Position numbers and translations under genes: made by a program
Assembly: GCA_019307805.1 (NCBI GenBank)
Contig: JAFDIX010000222.1
Location: 1 to 9,388 of the forward strand
From: Deltaproteobacteria bacterium
GTDB taxonomy: Bacteria; Desulfobacterota; DSM-4660; Desulfatiglandales; HGW-15
Direction of reading: 5' to 3'
Length of the DNA: 9,388 nucleotides
The notes under the pieces: model-generated
The model's input: the letters and a program-made list of their open reading frames with translations, nothing else
Databases searched by the model: none
Told to the model about the DNA's origin: nothing
Shown: positions 7,111 through 9,388 of the stretch, piece by piece
Layout: every line of letters starts with the position of its first letter
How positions within the stretch are numbered: position 1 is the stretch's first letter

Positions 7111-7845
7111 CTATTTGCGTTTCCCCCAAAGGGATTGTTGTTTGGATTTTTCCGTAATTTGTCTCCCGCCCTTAAGGATATGTTCTGTGCTGACTCTGCT
7201 CGCCTCTTCAATTTTGCCCTGGTCCAACAATTCCACGATTTTTTTATGTTCCTCCAGGATTTCTTCACCCGCAGGTACTGACGCCTCCATATCTTCGAAA
7301 TGCTGCAACAGGAGGCGATGAATAAGCCGGTTCATAAGAATGACAATCGGATTTTCAGTGAGTTCGGCAAGCATGTTATGAAAGTCAAAATAATCCAGTG
7401 CCCGACTTTTTGTTTCTTTGTTTTTAAGGGCTTCCTCTGCCGATGCTATACCGCTCAACAAGTCAGCAATGTGTTCTTCGGTTATTTTAGAGGGGACAAG
7501 TCTTCGTATGATGGCCTCCTCAAGAACAACCCTGGCCTCGGTTACCTGCTTTATGGTCAGGTTGGTCATTCTCAGGGCATTCTCGATTTGGGGAAGGATG
7601 TCCTTGAGGTCCATCTTTTTGATATAGGCTCCTCCCTGACTGCCCTGGCGCACATCTATTACACCGAATTGCTCCAGAGACTGGATCGCCTCCCGGACAG
7701 TCACCCGGCTCACGCCAAAGACCTCCTGTAATTCCTTTTCAGAGGGAAGCTTGTCCTCCGGGGCGAGGTCCCCCCGAAAAATGGAATCGAGGATCTGATT
7801 TGCAATATCCTTGTACATGCGGTCTTGTTTGACTTTCTTAAACAT
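7111..7845 (-). CDS. GntR-family transcriptional regulator, FadR subfamily (FCD domain)
   Basis: DNA-binding regulator of 244 residues, typical for FadR/FCD members. Residues about 10-75 form the winged helix: IFRGDLAPEDKLPSEKELQ, then the recognition-helix region GVSRVTVREAIQSLEQFGVI and the wing with VRQGSQGGAYI. Residues about 95-225 form the all-helical FCD ligand domain. The FCD metal/acid-binding residues appear to be kept: the E103-A-R105 region, H155 (FDFH), H199 (LEEH) and H221 (TEH). FCD proteins generally bind carboxylates, often through a metal, which fits an operon predicted to handle acids or aldehydes. The ATG at 7845 has AAGGATGG about 8 bases upstream; an internal Met10 is less likely because it would trim the first helix. 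Being the first gene of the operon suggests autoregulation. The operator is probably in 7846-8100. Confidence 0.92.
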   Translation of the reverse strand: MFKKVKQDRMYKDIANQILDSIFRGDLAPEDKLPSEKELQEVFGVSRVTVREAIQSLEQFGVIDVRQGSQGGAYIKKMDLKDILPQIENALRMTNLTIKQVTEARVVLEEAIIRRLVPSKITEEHIADLLSGIASAEEALKNKETKSRALDYFDFHNMLAELTENPIVILMNRLIHRLLLQHFEDMEASVPAGEEILEEHKKIVELLDQGKIEEASRVSTEHILKGGRQITEKSKQQSLWGKRK

Positions 7846-7983
7846 TTTTCAAACCATCCTTCTCAGGGGCCTTCAAAGCAGAATCCGCATAACCGATTAA
7901 ACGAAGGGAAACTTGTTCGCATGGTTTTATTTGGAAAAAAGGTTACGCCCTGAGATGATATCTGACGAATCAGTTTCTTCTTG

Positions 7984-8013
7984 ATATTATTGAGTTAAAT
8001 AAGGCACTTACAA
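7984..8013 (-). promoter_or_regulatory. Candidate sigma-70 promoter for the operon
   Basis: On the minus strand, TTGTAA (8013-8008) and TAATAT (7989-7984) are separated by 18 bases, giving four of six matches to each consensus box. It would yield a leader of roughly 130 bases before the regulator start. The palindrome at 8024-8042 lies just upstream of the -35 box. This is a pattern match in AT-rich DNA, where chance hits are common. Confidence 0.3.
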
Positions 8014-8023
8014 GTAACAGAAC

Positions 8024-8042
8024 ATATATGTCATACATATAT
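8024..8042. promoter_or_regulatory. Candidate GntR/FadR-type operator (8-bp palindrome)
   Basis: ATATATGT (8024-8031) and ACATATAT (8035-8042) are perfect reverse complements around CAT. The centre reads GT-CAT-AC, matching the GT-N(x)-AC core recognised by GntR-family proteins. It lies upstream of the start of a FadR-type regulator gene that heads the operon. The surrounding AT repetition makes a chance palindrome possible, so the operator role is inferred. Confidence 0.35.
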
Positions 8043-8185
8043 ACATATAAATATAAAAATGTAAAGCCCTATTTGACGCAAAGCCTTATTTTTTTAGAAG
8101 GATCCACGCGGGAATATAATGTCTTGTTTTTGTATTTTTACAATCCATTGTCATGTTTGTTATGCAACGATAGGGTAAAGTATGG

Positions 8186-8200
8186 TTTGACATGTTCAAA
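8186..8200 (+). promoter_or_regulatory. Inverted repeat overlapping a consensus -35 box upstream of cinA
   Basis: TTTGA (8186-8190) and TCAAA (8196-8200) flank CATGT. The left arm overlaps a perfect TTGACA (8187-8192). A -10 at the right spacing is poor (CATGTT at 8210-8215, 17 bases away), although a perfect TATAAT occurs further upstream at 8115-8120 with no good -35. If TTGACA is used, the repeat would be well placed for a repressor. Confidence 0.25.
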
Positions 8201-8211
8201 GGTTCGAGGCA

Positions 8212-8240
8212 TGTTACCGATGAATTACGTTTAGGTAACA
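8212..8240 (+). repeat. 7-bp inverted repeat in the presumed cinA leader
   Basis: TGTTACC (8212-8218) and GGTAACA (8234-8240) are exact reverse complements with a 15-base spacer. It lies 81 bases upstream of the cinA start. No U-run follows, so it is not a terminator. It could be a two-half-site operator or a modest leader hairpin, or chance. Confidence 0.4.
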
Positions 8241-8321
8241 GTCCCTGGAGCACCAGCAAATAGAATGAGTGTTCCTTCTTGGGTAGTTGTGTTCATCAAC
8301 AAGACGAGGAATAGAGGGCTT

Positions 8322-9388
8322 ATGAGAGCAGAAATCATTATGATCGGTACGGAACTACTTTTAGGGCAGATCGTGGACACCAATGCCGCTTATCTTGCAA
8401 GGGAGCTTGCCGAGTTGGGATTTGACGTTTTTCGAAAAGTAACAGTGGGAGACAATGGGGATCGCATCGTTGATGCTATTACCAATGCCATGGAGAACTC
8501 TGATGTGGTTATCACCTCCGGCGGTCTGGGACCTACTGTGGATGACAAAACCCGAGAGGCGGTGGCCCTGGCAACGAATCGGAAATTGGTTATGAACCAT
8601 GATCTCCTCAAGGATATCGAGGCATTCTTTGAGAGGCGGGGGCTGATACTGGGCAAAAACAATCCGCGCCAGGCCTACATCCCGGAAGGTGCGATTCCGG
8701 TGCGCAATCCCGTGGGCACGGCACCGTCCTATATCGTGAAACATGGAAACAGTTATGTCATGTCCCTGCCCGGCGTGCCCAGGGAGCTGAAATACCTGAT
8801 GCAAAACACGATTGAACCGTTTCTGCGAAAGGAATTCGGGATCAAGACCGTGATAAAAATCCGCATCCTCAAAACCGCAGGGACCGGGGAAAGCAACATC
8901 GACCGCGAAATCGATGATCTCGAGGAATCCTCCAACCCGACAGTGGGACTGGCCGCTCATGCAGGGACCATTGATATTCGCATTACTGCCAAGGCCGGGG
9001 ACGAAAAAGAGGCGGAACAACTCATTGACGGAATGGAGCAGGAAATCCGCGGAAGAATCGGGACCATGATCTATGGTACGGATGATGACACCATCGAACA
9101 AATCGTTATCAATGAACTGATCGCACAGGGAAAGAGTCTGGCAGTTTTAGAGACCAATACCGGGGGAATGCTCTCTACCCGGTTGACATCCGTTCCCGGT
9201 GGTATGGAAATTGTCAAGCAGGGGCTGGTCATGTCCATGGCACGCGTGGGAAAAGAATTTTTGAAAGATTTTAAAGGTGAAAAGGGCGTGTCCGAAGAGA
9301 CAGCAGAAGCCGTTTCACGCCACCTTCGGGAGAAGGCAGGGGTGGATGTGGGTTTTAGCGTTATCGGCGATGAGAGTCCTGAGGTGGG
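8322..9388 (+). CDS. cinA: CinA-family protein (MoCF domain plus degenerate PncC-like domain), 3' end cut by window edge
   Basis: The 355 codons present cover the N-terminal CinA/MoaB-like (COG1058) domain, with IIMIGTELLLGQIVDTN at 5-21, TSGGLGPTVDDKT at 65-77 and LPGVPRE at 149-155, all hallmark motifs. In characterised homologues this domain has ADP-ribose or nicotinamide-nucleotide phosphohydrolase activity. From about residue 265 a C-terminal PncC (NMN deamidase)-like domain begins, but its signature residues are altered: AESCTGG reads LETNTGG at 276-282, the VAYSNEAK segment is unrecognisable, and GxAGP reads GDESP at 349-353. Deamidase activity is therefore doubtful. The full protein should be about 410-420 residues, so some 60 are missing past the edge. 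The ATG at 8322 has AGAGGG a few bases upstream. It is divergent from the transport operon and probably unrelated in function. Confidence 0.93.
   Translation, partial: MRAEIIMIGTELLLGQIVDTNAAYLARELAELGFDVFRKVTVGDNGDRIVDAITNAMENSDVVITSGGLGPTVDDKTREAVALATNRKLVMNHDLLKDIEAFFERRGLILGKNNPRQAYIPEGAIPVRNPVGTAPSYIVKHGNSYVMSLPGVPRELKYLMQNTIEPFLRKEFGIKTVIKIRILKTAGTGESNIDREIDDLEESSNPTVGLAAHAGTIDIRITAKAGDEKEAEQLIDGMEQEIRGRIGTMIYGTDDDTIEQIVINELIAQGKSLAVLETNTGGMLSTRLTSVPGGMEIVKQGLVMSMARVGKEFLKDFKGEKGVSEETAEAVSRHLREKAGVDVGFSVIGDESPEV

Larger units (their letters stand above)
7846..8321. other. Divergent AT-rich intergenic region
   Basis: 476 bases between the start codons of the minus-strand regulator and the plus-strand cinA gene, so both promoters should lie here. 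It is clearly more AT-rich than its surroundings, most strongly around 8021-8065, which is a run of ATATACAT-like sequence. Three inverted repeats are annotated separately (8024-8042, 8186-8200, 8212-8240), together with one candidate promoter for each direction. The 68-codon open frame at 8028-8234 has no ribosome binding site and overlaps these elements, so it is not called a gene. No tRNA, CRISPR or intrinsic terminator was seen. Confidence 0.7.

Noticed and set aside
8115..8120. Perfect TATAAT upstream of cinA
   Set aside because: No recognisable -35 box at 16-18 bases upstream and no extended -10 TGn. In AT-rich sequence this is expected by chance, so it is not called as a promoter.
8028..8234. 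68-codon plus-strand open frame in the intergenic region
   Set aside because: No ribosome binding site, Tyr/Lys-rich composition from AT-rich DNA, and overlap with palindromic elements.
8361..9101. Minus-strand 246-codon open frame
   Set aside because: It lies fully antisense to the cinA gene, whose CinA motifs are unmistakable. The antisense translation shows no recognisable domain.

Overview
The window looks like chromosomal DNA from an anaerobic bacterium, most plausibly a Desulfobacterota-type (delta-proteobacterial) or similar strict anaerobe. This rests on an aldehyde:ferredoxin oxidoreductase (AOR) family tungsto/molybdoenzyme with its own iron-sulfur partner, combined with a LivFGHMK-type importer and a FadR-type GntR regulator. 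The taxonomic call is inference; there is no marker such as rRNA.

All genes from position 7845 down to position 1 lie on the minus strand with short gaps or overlaps, so they read as one operon entered from the right. In transcription order they are: a GntR/FadR-family regulator with an FCD domain (7845-7111), a small two-cluster ferredoxin-like protein (7086-6712), an AOR-family oxidoreductase (6709-4769), a short-chain dehydrogenase/reductase (4693-3929), a secreted branched-chain-amino-acid-type solute-binding protein (3885-2626), permeases LivH (2414-1560) and LivM (1556-594), and the ATPase LivG (597-1, cut by the window edge). A LivF gene would be expected just beyond position 1. The 211-bp gap between the binding protein and LivH holds a perfect 12-bp inverted repeat, probably an mRNA hairpin that sets expression of the binding protein above that of the permeases.

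The working model is inferred. The ABC system imports a small organic acid or a related compound, the SDR interconverts an alcohol and a carbonyl, and the AOR/ferredoxin pair interconverts an aldehyde and an acid at low potential, all under an acid-sensing FadR-type repressor. The substrate cannot be read from sequence. The AOR is unusual because the normally invariant C-x2-C-x3-C cluster motif is altered.

An AT-rich divergent intergenic region (7846-8321) separates the operon from a plus-strand cinA-family gene (8322 to the right edge, incomplete). It contains three inverted repeats and candidate promoters. The CinA protein has an intact N-terminal MoCF-type domain. Its C-terminal PncC-like domain has lost the hallmark residues of the nicotinamide-nucleotide deamidase.
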